DNA of 64,000 nucleotides from Flavobacteriaceae bacterium LYZ1037 (GTDB taxonomy: Bacteria; Bacteroidota; Bacteroidia; Flavobacteriales; Flavobacteriaceae), in assembly GCA_003144015.1 (NCBI GenBank), contig QFWS01000002.1, positions 186,001-250,000 of the forward strand, given 5' to 3'. Below, one piece after another: positions 36,435-45,762 of the stretch. The position numbers and the translations under genes are program-made. The notes beneath the pieces are model-generated. The model saw nothing but the letters and a program-made list of their open reading frames with translations, made no database searches and was not told the DNA's origin. Every line of letters starts with the position of its first letter. The stretch's first letter is position 1.

Positions 36435-36947
36435 TTAAATTTTTGGTTTTTTAAAAAGAGGGACAGAAGAGCATGCTTCCCCATACATAATAGATGTTGC
36501 TATTTGTTTTAGCTTTTCTGAAATCAATAAATAGGCATTTACTGGTACTGGTTTATTAGAACAGCCTTTAATAATAACTGGTTTGTTTTTAAAAGGTTCT
36601 AAATCTAATTGATTGATAATCTCTTGATAAATGGCAGATTCTAACATGTTAAGATCCCCAATTATGGTTTTTTTAGCAAAAGATTCTAATTCTAGGACAA
36701 TTAACATGTAGGCCCAAGCTGGTACAATAGCATCTGTAGAGCATGTTAAAGCTACAAAGCTATTTTTGTACTGCGTCCAGTTGTGTTGCTTCACATGTTC
36801 TCTAAAATCCTTTTCACGCAATACAAACCCTTCAAAAAGCCAATCTTTTATGTCAAATATTATGCGCTTTCCTTCTGGATAGTAATCTTCTAAATCTAGG
36901 ACAACTAATTTACTGCTCGCAACGCGATTTATGATTTCTTTTTCCAA
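36435..36947 (-). CDS. DUF2480 family protein at the end of the suf operon
   Basis: The 170-residue cytoplasmic protein matches the Bacteroidota DUF2480 pattern: SKLVVLDLEDYYPEGKRIIFDIKDWL near the N-terminus and ALTCSTDAIVPAWAYMLI in the middle. Two cysteines (CSTDAIVP, GCSNKPVP) each sit next to a small-residue turn and could be functional. It lies 55 bases after sufT on the same strand and is the last gene of the run. Co-location with Fe-S assembly suggests a role there, but none is established to my knowledge. Confidence 0.85.
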   Translation of the reverse strand: MEKEIINRVASSKLVVLDLEDYYPEGKRIIFDIKDWLFEGFVLREKDFREHVKQHNWTQYKNSFVALTCSTDAIVPAWAYMLIVLELESFAKKTIIGDLNMLESAIYQEIINQLDLEPFKNKPVIIKGCSNKPVPVNAYLLISEKLKQIATSIMYGEACSSVPLFKKPKI

Positions 36948-37002
36948 GGTTAATTGTTTGTCGTTTTGACGTTAAATTGTAAAAATGATTACTGAACGTT
37001 TA

Positions 37003-37329
37003 TTAAAGCATTCCAAGTTCTAGCTTGGCTTCCTCGCTCATTAATTCTTGCCCCCAAGGAGGATCGAATGTAATCTCAACAATGGCAGATTTTACCTCGT
37101 TTAACGATTTTACTTTTTCTTCAACCTCTAATGGTAAGGTCTCAGCTACTGGACAATTAGGAGTAGTAAGTGTCATTAAAATTTTCACATCGTAATCTTC
37201 GTTTACAAAAACGTCGTAGATTAAACCTAATTCGTAAATATCTACTGGAATCTCTGGATCGTAAATAGTTTTTAATACAGTGACTATTTTTTCGCCTAAA
37301 GCGTTTGTGTCTATGGTTGTTTTACTCAT
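37003..37329 (-). CDS. sufT: SufT-type MIP18 (DUF59) Fe-S assembly protein
   Basis: The 108-residue protein has the DUF59/MIP18 core TVLKTIYDPEIPVDIYELGLIY and the reactive cysteine in TLTTPNCPVAETLP, with FDPPWGQELMS near the C-terminus. SufT-type proteins help mature Fe-S enzymes. It lies between sufE and the DUF2480 gene in the suf operon, which supports the assignment over PaaD. Confidence 0.92.
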   Translation of the reverse strand: MSKTTIDTNALGEKIVTVLKTIYDPEIPVDIYELGLIYDVFVNEDYDVKILMTLTTPNCPVAETLPLEVEEKVKSLNEVKSAIVEITFDPPWGQELMSEEAKLELGML

Positions 37330-37394
37330 GATTCTAAAATTTATTGTTAAGCTATTTGTTGTAAAGTTGTTTTAAAACACAACAATCAACGAAA

Positions 37395-37817
37395 TTAGTT
37401 TAATTGTGTTTGGTATGCAATGGCATACATTTTTAATTGTTTAATCATACTTACCAAACCGTTTGCACGTGTTGGCGATAAATGTTCTTTCAAACCAATG
37501 TCGTCTATAAAATCTGTATTTGCATTCATGATATCTTTTGGATGTTGGTTAGAAAACACACGAATTAAAATAGCTATAATACCTTTAGTTATAATAGCAT
37601 CGCTATCTGCAGTAAAAACAATATTATTGTTTGTTAAATCTGCATGAACCCAGACTTTACTCTGACAACCTTTTATTAAGTTGTCGTCCGTTTTATATTT
37701 TTGGTCGATAAGAGGTAAGGTTTTACCTAAATCTATCATGTATTGATAGCGTTCTTCCCAATCGTCAAACATGGCAAACTCATCTATAATTTCGTTTTGA
37801 ATTTCTTGAATGTTCAC
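37395..37817 (-). CDS. sufE: SufE sulfur-acceptor protein
   Basis: SufE takes persulfide sulfur from SufS and hands it to SufBCD. The 140-residue sequence has the family start EIIDEFAMFDDWEERYQYMIDLG and the catalytic cysteine in LIKGCQSKVWV, near residue 50. It is in the suf operon, separated from sufS by a META-domain gene. Confidence 0.95.
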   Translation of the reverse strand: MNIQEIQNEIIDEFAMFDDWEERYQYMIDLGKTLPLIDQKYKTDDNLIKGCQSKVWVHADLTNNNIVFTADSDAIITKGIIAILIRVFSNQHPKDIMNANTDFIDDIGLKEHLSPTRANGLVSMIKQLKMYAIAYQTQLN

Positions 37818-37868
37818 TTTAATTTATTTTATACAAAAATACAATAAGTATTACTCCTAATCAATTAT

Positions 37869-38666
37869 TTACTGTTTTTCAGCTAATCCTAATAAGGATG
37901 TAACTAAGGAAGAAATGTACGTATTTGGTTCTCCATTGTCGAATTCTGGAGTTTGATATGTTTCTCCTTGATATGTAACTTTCAAGACAGCTATTGCTGC
38001 AGCATCTACAAATCTTTTCTCTGTTGGAGCTTTTAATGTTTTTAATTTTTCTAGGTCAATAGCTTCTACTTCTCTTATTAAAATGTTTATGTCTTCTTGA
38101 GAACAAGTTTTAATTACTGGAAAAGTTGTTCTGTCTTTTTGAATAGATAAGCTGCCATTTTCAAATATATAGTGATTGTAAAACCCTCTTGTTTGAGCAG
38201 TATATTCAATAACGTAATTGTTTTCAATCGCTATTTTATCTTCAAAATATTTTGTGGCTTTTAAAAGTTCTAGATCGTTATTTGATAAGATTAATTCTTG
38301 GTTTTCAAATCGGATGACATTCACCTGACTTAAAGCCTGTAACATTTTCTGTTCTATTGTGTTTTCTGAGCCTTTGCAAGCCATTCTTGTTGATGCTAAA
38401 GGTCCTAGAGTGATAGAATTTCCATCCAATTTATAATTTCCAGTAAATCTGTTACAACCAGAAAACCCAGAAACAGTTTTAGTTATATTATCAAATTGAA
38501 GGGTTAAATTATTTGAGGAAGCATCATTCTTTTCAATAGAAGTTACTTGATAAGTTCCAGGAATTTGAGCCATAATTTGATTGCTGTTTTCCATAGCTTT
38601 GGCATCTTTAGAATTTCCGCAAGACATAAAAGTAAATAGGCTAAGTAAAATTGTCAAATATTTCAT
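37869..38666 (-). CDS. META-domain lipoprotein inside the suf operon
   Basis: From ATG 38666 the protein is ~265 residues, with lipobox FTFMSC followed by GNSKDAK. Upstream in-frame starts would put extra residues before the signal. A META/HslJ domain follows (SGCNRFTGNYKLDGNSITLG, STRMACKG), then a second region with a beta-rich pattern (EYTAQTRGFYNHYIFENGSL). HslJ-type proteins are stress-linked envelope proteins. Its place between cytoplasmic sufS and sufE is unusual. It may simply ride on the operon, or respond to the same oxidative stress. Confidence 0.85.
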   Translation of the reverse strand: MKYLTILLSLFTFMSCGNSKDAKAMENSNQIMAQIPGTYQVTSIEKNDASSNNLTLQFDNITKTVSGFSGCNRFTGNYKLDGNSITLGPLASTRMACKGSENTIEQKMLQALSQVNVIRFENQELILSNNDLELLKATKYFEDKIAIENNYVIEYTAQTRGFYNHYIFENGSLSIQKDRTTFPVIKTCSQEDINILIREVEAIDLEKLKTLKAPTEKRFVDAAAIAVLKVTYQGETYQTPEFDNGEPNTYISSLVTSLLGLAEKQ

Positions 38667-38717
38667 GGTGTTGTATTTTAATTTAGATAGAAGATACAAA
38701 AAGGAAGCCAAACTATT

Positions 38718-39953
38718 TTAAGTCAGCATCATTTTTGCTTTCTTCACACCTTCTACTAAAACATCGACTTCTTCTTTGGTGTTATAGAATGCAAAAGAAG
38801 CTCTAATTGTTCCAGGAATTTTAAAGTATGCCATAATAGGTTGAGCACAATGGTGACCTGTTCTAACAGCTATTCCTAATTTGTCAAGAATGGTTCCTAC
38901 ATCATATGGATGAATGCCTTCTAAATTAAAAGAAATAACAGAGGTCTTGTTTTTGGAAGTGCCATAAATTTTCAACCCTTCAATCTCTAATAATTTCTTA
39001 GTGGCATACTCTAAAAGCTCATGTTCATAAGCTGCAATACTTTCGAAACCAATACCATTTAAATAATCTATAGCAGCCCCAAAAGCAATGCCACCACAAA
39101 TATTGGGAGTTCCTGCTTCAAACTTATGAGGCAAATCTGCATACGTTGTTTTTTCAAAAGTAACGTCTGCAATCATTTCGCCACCACCTTGATATGGTGG
39201 TAATTTGTTAAGCCAAGCTTCTTTTCCGTAAAGCATGCCAACACCTGTTGGACCACACATTTTATGAGCTGAAGCGACGTAGAAATCAACATCAAGTGCT
39301 TGTACATCTGGTTTTACATGAGGACAGGCTTGAGCACCATCAACTAAAACAGCAGCTCCAACTTGATGGGCTTTTTCAATAATTTCTTCTATAGGGTTAA
39401 TAGTTCCTAAAGCATTTGAAATATGATTGACAAAAACTAATTTTGTGTTTTCTGAAAGTAAGTTATTGTATTCACCCATAACCAGTTCACCTGCATCATT
39501 CATAGGAATGACTATCAAAGTAGCTCCAGTTTTTTCACATAACATTTGCCAAGGCACAATATTACTATGATGCTCTAGGGCTGAAACAATAATTTCATCC
39601 CCTTTTGTAAGTAAAGACCCAAAACCATGAGCCACTAAATTGATGCTTTCTGTTGTGCCAGACGTCATGATAATTTCATGTGCATGCTTGGCATTAAAAT
39701 GTTTTTGGATTTTATGTCTGGCTTCTTCGTATTTGTCTGTTGCTTCCTGGCTTAGAGTATGTACGCCTCTATGTATATTCGCATTATAGTTAGAGTAATA
39801 ATCTACAATTACATCAATAACTTGTGTTGGAGTTTGGGATGTAGCTCCATTGTCTAAATACACTAAAGGTTTTCCGTTTACTTTTCTTGAAAGTATGGGG
39901 AAGTCTTTTCTTATTTTATCTATATTAAAATTATTTGATGAATTTACTTTCAT
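38718..39953 (-). CDS. sufS: Cysteine desulfurase SufS
   Basis: SufS is the PLP enzyme that extracts sulfur from cysteine. Visible: PLVYLDNGATSQTP near residue 29, the PLP-lysine motif VASAHKMCGPTGVGMLYG near 227, and the active-site cysteine loop RTGHHCAQP near 368. At 411 residues it is full length, of the type II (SufS/CsdA) class. Its start overlaps the sufD stop by one base, so translation is coupled. Confidence 0.96.
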   Translation of the reverse strand: MKVNSSNNFNIDKIRKDFPILSRKVNGKPLVYLDNGATSQTPTQVIDVIVDYYSNYNANIHRGVHTLSQEATDKYEEARHKIQKHFNAKHAHEIIMTSGTTESINLVAHGFGSLLTKGDEIIVSALEHHSNIVPWQMLCEKTGATLIVIPMNDAGELVMGEYNNLLSENTKLVFVNHISNALGTINPIEEIIEKAHQVGAAVLVDGAQACPHVKPDVQALDVDFYVASAHKMCGPTGVGMLYGKEAWLNKLPPYQGGGEMIADVTFEKTTYADLPHKFEAGTPNICGGIAFGAAIDYLNGIGFESIAAYEHELLEYATKKLLEIEGLKIYGTSKNKTSVISFNLEGIHPYDVGTILDKLGIAVRTGHHCAQPIMAYFKIPGTIRASFAFYNTKEEVDVLVEGVKKAKMMLT

Positions 39954-41266
39954 TATAAATCAAATCCAATATTTACACCTAATTTGGTAGCAATAATTTT
40001 AGTAATTCGTTGTTTAATTTCTGGAATTTTAACCGAACTCAATACATTATTACTAAAAGCATACATTAACAAACCTTTGGCCTCTTTTTCAGGAATACCA
40101 CGAGAACGCATGTAAAACATGGCACTCTCGTCTAATTGCCCAATAGTACATCCATGAGAGCATTTTACATCGTCTGCAAAAATTTCCAATTGAGGCTTCG
40201 TGTTTATAGATGCTTTGTCGCTTACTAAAATGTTGTTGTTTGATTGAAACGCATTTGTTTTTTGAGCTTCCTTATCTACAAGTACTTTTCCGTTGAAAAC
40301 ACCAGTTGAACTATCATCAAAAATACCTTTGTAATCTTGATGGCTTTCGCAATTTGGCTCTATATGATGCACTAATGTGTTATGATCCACATGCTGTTTC
40401 TTACCAATAATGGTAACTCCTTTTAATGTCGAATCGATGCGTTCGCCATTTTGATAAAAATTAAGATTGTTACGTGTTAATTTTCCACCAAATGAAAACG
40501 TATGAATCGAACAATGACTTTCTTGTTTTTGATTGATAAAGGTATTATCAATTAAAGAGGCATGTTCGTTATCGTTTTGAATCTTGTAGTAATCTACAAT
40601 AGCACGTTTGTTTGCAAAAATTTCAGTAACACTATTAGTTAATACAGGATTGTCTGTTAAACTTTGGTGACGTTCTATAATTTGCACATGCGAATTTTCA
40701 TTCACCACAATTAAATTTCGTGGTTGATTCATTAAAGCAGCTTCATTGCCTGTTGAAAAGTGAATGACTTGAATTGGTTTTTCAACAAGTTTGTTCTTTG
40801 GAATCTGTATATAAGCACCTTCTTGAGAGAAAGCGGTATTTAAAGAGTTTAAACTGTCTTTAGGAGCAATTTTATTGAAATAGTTTTCAATAATTAATCG
40901 GTATTTTGGTTTGTTTAAAGCAGCAGACATCAAACAAACATCTATACCATCGTGTGTGGTTTGAGATAGGTGTGAAGAATATTTCCCGTCGATAAAAACA
41001 ATTTTGTAACTGTCTATTTCGTGGATAAAATACTTTTTAACATCGTTGTACTCAATGTTTTTCTCGTGTTTTGGAAACACGCTATAATCGTGTTTTAAAA
41101 TACTATTTAAAGACGTGTATTTCCAAGCTTCTTCTTTTTTAGTAGGAAAACCTTGGTTTTCGAATATTTTTATAGCTTCAGTTCTAACATCGTGAATTGG
41201 TGAATCTAAATCCACATGGTTTTCAAATGCTAAAAAGGATGATATGAGTTTTTCTTTTAATTCCAT
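39953..41266 (-). CDS. sufD: Fe-S assembly scaffold SufD
   Basis: SufD is a component of the SufBC2D scaffold. The start at 41266 (MELKEKLISSF) is favoured; the alternative is 41281. Hallmarks include AWKYTSLNSIL near the N-terminus, the beta-helix core, and the conserved KCSHGCTIGQLDESAMFYMRSRG near residues 372-394. It lies between sufC and sufS in the operon, 77 bases after sufC. Confidence 0.95.
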   Translation of the reverse strand: MELKEKLISSFLAFENHVDLDSPIHDVRTEAIKIFENQGFPTKKEEAWKYTSLNSILKHDYSVFPKHEKNIEYNDVKKYFIHEIDSYKIVFIDGKYSSHLSQTTHDGIDVCLMSAALNKPKYRLIIENYFNKIAPKDSLNSLNTAFSQEGAYIQIPKNKLVEKPIQVIHFSTGNEAALMNQPRNLIVVNENSHVQIIERHQSLTDNPVLTNSVTEIFANKRAIVDYYKIQNDNEHASLIDNTFINQKQESHCSIHTFSFGGKLTRNNLNFYQNGERIDSTLKGVTIIGKKQHVDHNTLVHHIEPNCESHQDYKGIFDDSSTGVFNGKVLVDKEAQKTNAFQSNNNILVSDKASINTKPQLEIFADDVKCSHGCTIGQLDESAMFYMRSRGIPEKEAKGLLMYAFSNNVLSSVKIPEIKQRITKIIATKLGVNIGFDL

Positions 41267-41343
41267 TTTTTCAATGTTCAATGCTCTATTTCAAGCTTGT
41301 TCAATATGAAAGTCGATTTCTGTCAACGATTATTGTAAACTTT

Positions 41344-42096
41344 TTAAGCGTTTACTTCTTCTTTAATCCAGTCGTAGCCTTTCTCTTCTAGTTGATGTGC
41401 TAATTCTTTTCCTCCAGATTTTACAATCCTTCCGTCATATAAAACGTGAACAAAATCAGGGACAATATATTCTAATAAACGTTGGTAATGCGTAATAACT
41501 ATTACAGCATTGTCTTTACTTTTTAGTTTATTAACACCGTTTGCAACAATACGTAAAGCATCAATATCTAAACCAGAATCTGTTTCGTCTAGAATGGCAA
41601 GTTTAGGCTCTAACATGGCCATTTGGAAAATTTCGTTTCTTTTTTTCTCTCCACCGGAAAACCCTTCGTTTAAAGAACGTGATAAAAATTTTCTGTCGAT
41701 TTCTAAAAGTTCAGCTTTCTCACGAATCAGTTTCAACATGTCTTTTGCAGGCATTTCTTCAAGGCCTTTAGCTTTACGAGTTTCATTAATAGCTGTTTTC
41801 ATGAAGTTAGTTACCGAAACACCAGGGATTTCAATTGGATATTGAAACGATAAAAAGACACCTTTATGTGCACGTTCTTCAGCAGCTAACTCATCAATAT
41901 CTTCATTGTTAAGAAGAATCTCACCTTCTGTAACTTCGTATTCTTCTTTTCCAGCAATGACTGAAGCTAATGTGCTTTTTCCAGAACCATTAGGTCCCAT
42001 AATAGCATGAACTTCACCAGGCTTAACCACTAAATTAATGCCTCTTAATATCGCTTTATCTTCAACACTTGCGTGTAGGTTTTTTATCTCTAACAT
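41344..42096 (-). CDS. sufC: SufC ATPase
   Basis: SufC is the ABC-type ATPase that drives the SufBD scaffold. Walker [10 protein letters not shown] is at about residues 34-42, the signature [12 protein letters not shown] near 143-154, and Walker [13 protein letters not shown] near 166-177. The H-loop is [12 protein letters not shown]. At 250 residues the length is normal. Adjacent to sufD and separated from sufB by one small lipoprotein gene. Confidence 0.97.
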   Translation of the reverse strand: MLEIKNLHASVEDKAILRGINLVVKPGEVHAIMGPNGSGKSTLASVIAGKEEYEVTEGEILLNNEDIDELAAEERAHKGVFLSFQYPIEIPGVSVTNFMKTAINETRKAKGLEEMPAKDMLKLIREKAELLEIDRKFLSRSLNEGFSGGEKKRNEIFQMAMLEPKLAILDETDSGLDIDALRIVANGVNKLKSKDNAVIVITHYQRLLEYIVPDFVHVLYDGRIVKSGGKELAHQLEEKGYDWIKEEVNA

Positions 42097-42168
42097 ATTA
42101 TTTAATCTTTAGATACCTTTTAATAGGTGTCTGATATTTTTTTTGTTTATTAATTCTAGTAATGTAGT

Positions 42169-42579
42169 CTACTCTTGACCTCCTAATTTTACCACATCGT
42201 TTTTATTTGGATCTGGCTTGTTAACCTTAATTATTTCTATAATCTCAACTCTAAACGGCCATCCTTCTTCACCTTCTGGCTTTGGAATAATTTTACCTTT
42301 TACTTCTACAGGAACCATGTCTGTTGCTTCTAACTTGTATGGTTTTGCTTGATTATCTAATTCGTGCATTTTTTCATTAATAACAACACCGTAAACTTCT
42401 TGAGTTGTTTGAAGAACTGCAGCATCTGCATAATAAACAAACTCTCCTTTTAATAAAGTTAAACCGTCGTGTTGAAATGCTGCTTTACCATTTTCGGTTT
42501 CAACAGTCTCCGTTTTAGAATCATTTTTACAACTTATAAAAGTTGCAACAGTTAAGATTAAGATGAATACTTTTTTCAT
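42169..42579 (-). CDS. Uncharacterised lipoprotein embedded between sufB and sufC
   Basis: The 136-residue protein has a lipoprotein signal (VATFISC) followed by KNDSKTE. The mature part opens with AAFQHDGLTLLKGEFVYYADAAVLQTTQ, then YGVVINEKMHELDNQAKPYK, and has an NlpE/OB-fold-like beta pattern (VPVEVKGKIIPKPEG...). I do not recognise a domain with confidence. It is spaced like the other operon members (68 and 72 bases), so it is co-transcribed with cytoplasmic Fe-S machinery, which is odd for an envelope lipoprotein. Confidence 0.75.
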   Translation of the reverse strand: MKKVFILILTVATFISCKNDSKTETVETENGKAAFQHDGLTLLKGEFVYYADAAVLQTTQEVYGVVINEKMHELDNQAKPYKLEATDMVPVEVKGKIIPKPEGEEGWPFRVEIIEIIKVNKPDPNKNDVVKLGGQE

Positions 42580-42647
42580 AATTAATTTTTAAACATTTTT
42601 ATTAAATTCCTGGTCTAGTATCTCGATTATACTTGACCTAACATTTT

Positions 42648-44096
42648 TTATCCAACACTTCCTTCTAAAGAAATCTCTAATAGTTTTTGTGCTTCAATGG
42701 CAAATTCCATTGGAAGCTTATTTAAGACTTCTTTACTAAAACCATTTACAATTAGAGCAATGGCTTTTTCAGTATCGATACCACGTTGGTTACAATAGAA
42801 AATCTGATCTTCTCCAATTTTACTTGTTGTAGCTTCGTGTTCTATTATAGCTGATTTGTTTTTAGCTTCTATGTATGGGAACGTGTGTGCGCCACATTCG
42901 TTACCCATTAACAAACTATCACACTGCGAAAAATTTCGTGCATTGTCTGCATTAGGACCTATTTTAACCAACCCTCTATATGAGTTTTGAGATTTACCTG
43001 CAGAGATACCTTTAGAAATAATGGTTGATTTGGTGTTTTTTCCCAAATGAATCATTTTAGTTCCTGTATCTGCTTGTTGAAAATTATTGGTGACTGCAAT
43101 TGAGTAAAATTCGCCAACCGAATTATCTCCTTTTAAGATACAACTTGGGTATTTCCAGGTAATTGCTGATCCTGTTTCTACTTGTGTCCATGATATTTTA
43201 GCGTTTTTTTCGCAAATTCCACGTTTGGTTACAAAGTTGTAAACACCACCTTTTCCTTCGTCATTTCCTGGATACCAGTTTTGAACGGTTGAATATTTAA
43301 TTTCGGCACCATCCATGGCAATAAGTTCTACAACAGCAGCATGTAACTGATTTTCGTCCCTACTTGGAGCAGTACATCCTTCTAAATAACTTACATAACT
43401 ATCTTCGTCTGCAATTAATAACGTACGTTCGAATTGCCCTGTTCCTGCCTGGTTGATTCTGAAATAGGTTGATAATTCCATAGGGCAACGAACGCCTTTA
43501 GGGATGTAACAAAAACTACCATCACTAAAAACTGCAGAATTTAAAGCCGCATAAAAATTATCTTTTTGCGGAACTACAGTGCCAATATATTTTCTTACTA
43601 ATTCAGGATGTTCTCTAATAGCTTCACTGATAGAACAAAAAATAATGCCTTTTTCGTTAAGGGATTTTTTGAATGTGGTTGCAACTGAAACGGAGTCAAT
43701 AACGACATCCATGGCTACTCCAGTTAGTTTTTTTTGCTCGTCTATAGAGATACCTAGTTTCTTAAAGGTTTCTAATAATTCTGGATCCACTTGGTCAAGA
43801 CTATCGTATTTAGGTTTGCTGTTTGGAGCAGAATAATAAGAAATAGCTTGAAAATCGGGTTTTACATAATCAACATTAGCCCATTCTGGTTCAATCATTT
43901 CTTTCCAAGCACGAAATGCTTCAAGTCGCCAAGCTGTCATCCATTCTGGTTCTTCCTTTTTAAGAGAGATGGCTTTAACAATCTCTTCGTTTAAGCCAAC
44001 AGGAAACGTGTCTGATTCAATATCAGTATAAAAACCATATTCGTATTCTTTGGTTTTTAACTCTTCTCTTAAATCGTCTTCTGTATATTTAGTCAT
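42648..44096 (-). CDS. sufB: Fe-S cluster assembly protein SufB
   Basis: SufB is the main scaffold subunit on which the nascent cluster forms. The 482-residue protein shows [70 protein letters not shown] and the C-terminal [20 protein letters not shown] with [16 protein letters not shown]. The Cys of QCDSLL and the downstream EHEAT acidic/His residues lie where SufB cluster ligands and the persulfide path are found. It follows sufA by 72 bases. Confidence 0.97.
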   Translation of the reverse strand: MTKYTEDDLREELKTKEYEYGFYTDIESDTFPVGLNEEIVKAISLKKEEPEWMTAWRLEAFRAWKEMIEPEWANVDYVKPDFQAISYYSAPNSKPKYDSLDQVDPELLETFKKLGISIDEQKKLTGVAMDVVIDSVSVATTFKKSLNEKGIIFCSISEAIREHPELVRKYIGTVVPQKDNFYAALNSAVFSDGSFCYIPKGVRCPMELSTYFRINQAGTGQFERTLLIADEDSYVSYLEGCTAPSRDENQLHAAVVELIAMDGAEIKYSTVQNWYPGNDEGKGGVYNFVTKRGICEKNAKISWTQVETGSAITWKYPSCILKGDNSVGEFYSIAVTNNFQQADTGTKMIHLGKNTKSTIISKGISAGKSQNSYRGLVKIGPNADNARNFSQCDSLLMGNECGAHTFPYIEAKNKSAIIEHEATTSKIGEDQIFYCNQRGIDTEKAIALIVNGFSKEVLNKLPMEFAIEAQKLLEISLEGSVG

Positions 44097-44168
44097 AGAT
44101 TCTAATAATTTTTAAAAAGCTTTCCTTTTTAGGAAAACGTTTCTGCCCCTTGGCAGATTTGGTAGTTT

Positions 44169-44498
44169 TTAAAGCGAAAATGATTCACCACAACCACAAG
44201 TTCTATTTGCATTGGGATTGTTAAATACAAAGCCAGCGCCATTTAAACCTCCTGAATATTCAAGAGTTGTTCCAATAAGATATAAAAAGCTTTTTTTATC
44301 GACTATAATTTTAACCCCATTGTCTTCAAAAACCTTATCTTCTTCTTGTTGTTCTTTGTCAAATTTTAAATCGTAAGACAAACCAGAACAACCACCGCTT
44401 TTCACGCCAACACGAATGTAGTCTGTAGTTGCGTTAAAACCATCTTCAGACATTAATTCGGTTACTTTCTTTTTGGCTGTTTCAGATACTTTAATCAT
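44169..44498 (-). CDS. sufA: HesB/IscA-type Fe-S carrier (SufA)
   Basis: The 109-residue A-type carrier has the three conserved cysteines: GVKSGGCSGLSY near residue 37 and the C-terminal TCGCGESFSL. It begins MIKVSETAKKKVTELM. It is the first gene of the suf operon, and transcription starts about 115 bases upstream, leaving a structured leader. Confidence 0.95.
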   Translation of the reverse strand: MIKVSETAKKKVTELMSEDGFNATTDYIRVGVKSGGCSGLSYDLKFDKEQQEEDKVFEDNGVKIIVDKKSFLYLIGTTLEYSGGLNGAGFVFNNPNANRTCGCGESFSL

Positions 44499-44618
44499 AA
44501 ATTAAATAGATTAATTCAATATGTTTATTAATATTCTATTAGCAAGGTTCAACCTTTTATAATCTTAACCACTTTTAAATAAAGTGGTTTTTATTAAGAA
44601 GGTTTCTAAATAGAAACG
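44499..44618 (-). promoter_or_regulatory. Structured leader of the suf operon
   Basis: Between the -7 element (44619-44626) and sufA lies a ~115-base leader with three symmetrical elements. They are a palindrome GTTTCTA-AA-TAGAAAC at 44602-44617 over the expected start site, a perfect 9-bp hairpin at 44567-44589 (AACCACTTT/AAAGTGGTT), and the 13-base palindrome AAGGTT-C-AACCTT at 44544-44556. The first looks like an operator; the hairpin could act in RNA. No regulator is assigned. Confidence 0.6.
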
Positions 44619-44626
44619 CAAAGATA
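44619..44626 (-). promoter_or_regulatory. -7 promoter element of the suf operon
   Basis: Minus-strand TATCTTTG, the most common form of TAnnTTTG, lies directly upstream of the palindrome at 44602-44617. Confidence 0.75.
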
Positions 44627-44691
44627 CAATATATGTCTTATTTTACCATGGAACCTAACATTATATTAGCATATAAGTCAATAGGTTTTAG

Positions 44692-45762
44692 TTATGGCAT
44701 TTGGAAGTCTGGATTGTTAATAAATGAGGGGTCTGAAAGAGACAGTAAGAAGGCTTTAAGGTCTGATTTATCTTGAGGAGTTAAATGTACACCACCTTCG
44801 TCTACTTTCTTCATTAATGGGTCAATAGTTGGCGAATATACTAACCCTTCGCTATAATGATTTATGACTTCATCTAAAGTGTTAAATCTACCATCGTGCA
44901 TAAAAGGAGCCGTAAAAGCTAAATTTCTAAGAGAAGGGGATTTGAATTTTCCATTATCAGCAGGGTCACCACTAACTTGTCCCAAACCAAGGTCTGAAAA
45001 CGTGGCGTCTAAACCATTGTTGTGAAAGATGTTATCTGTCCATAGAGGGTTATTAGGATTGCCATGACAGTGGAAACAGTCGCCTCGATTTTCATCCATG
45101 AAGACATTTAAACCATTTTCTTCTTCGGGAGTTAATACTGCTTCGCCAAGTAAATAACGATCGAATTTAGAATTAGCAGAAATTAATGTTCTTTCAAATT
45201 GAGCAATGGCCTTAGTTGCTAATTCTTTAGTGATTGGTACATTACCAAACGCTTTACGGAATAACTCTGGGTATTCGGTACTCTCTTGAAGTCTTGAAAC
45301 TACAACATTCCAAGTATTGTGCATCTCTATCGGGTTTGTAACAGGCTCTAGAGCTTGATGCTCTAAACTAAAGGCATGGCCATCCCAAAAAAATAATTCA
45401 TCGTAATTCCAAGCCATATTGAATAAGGGCATGGAATTTCTATTTCCAGCTATGCCGTCGATGCCTATACTAAACTTTGCGTTATCTGTAAAAGCATTTT
45501 GTGGATTATGGCATGATGCACAAGCTTGAGAGTTATTGGCAGAAAGAATAGGGTCGAAAAATAATTTTTTACCAAGTGAAATACCATCAACAGTTTGAGG
45601 GTTATTTATTGGAATGACCGGAGGAATGATTAAATTTTCAAATAATTCGGGAATTTGCAACGGACTAGGCGTTGGCACATACATATCTGTATCGGCATCT
45701 GTAGGTTCGTTTGAACACGACAAACAAATACACAAAATGCTATAAACCAACCATTTTTTCAT
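44692..45762 (-). CDS. Di-haem cytochrome-c-peroxidase/MauG family lipoprotein, MbnH-like
   Basis: From ATG 45762 (MKKWLVYSILCICLSC) the protein is ~356 residues with a lipobox. The first haem site CASCH is at residues 81-85 and the second CFHCH at 229-233. KKLFFDPILSANNSQACASCH before the first site and LAFTAPFMHDGRFNTLDEVINHY later are typical of bacterial CCP/MauG proteins. Its start overlaps the stop of the MbnP-like gene (TAATG type), strongly suggesting an MbnP/MbnH pair. In Methylosinus, MbnH oxidises a tryptophan of MbnP to kynurenine to make a copper site. A plain peroxidase role is the alternative. Confidence 0.92.
   Translation of the reverse strand: MKKWLVYSILCICLSCSNEPTDADTDMYVPTPSPLQIPELFENLIIPPVIPINNPQTVDGISLGKKLFFDPILSANNSQACASCHNPQNAFTDNAKFSIGIDGIAGNRNSMPLFNMAWNYDELFFWDGHAFSLEHQALEPVTNPIEMHNTWNVVVSRLQESTEYPELFRKAFGNVPITKELATKAIAQFERTLISANSKFDRYLLGEAVLTPEEENGLNVFMDENRGDCFHCHGNPNNPLWTDNIFHNNGLDATFSDLGLGQVSGDPADNGKFKSPSLRNLAFTAPFMHDGRFNTLDEVINHYSEGLVYSPTIDPLMKKVDEGGVHLTPQDKSDLKAFLLSLSDPSFINNPDFQMP

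Noticed and set aside
41510-41845. 111-codon plus-strand ORF inside sufC
   Set aside because: Opposite the ABC signature and Walker B codons; a coding shadow.
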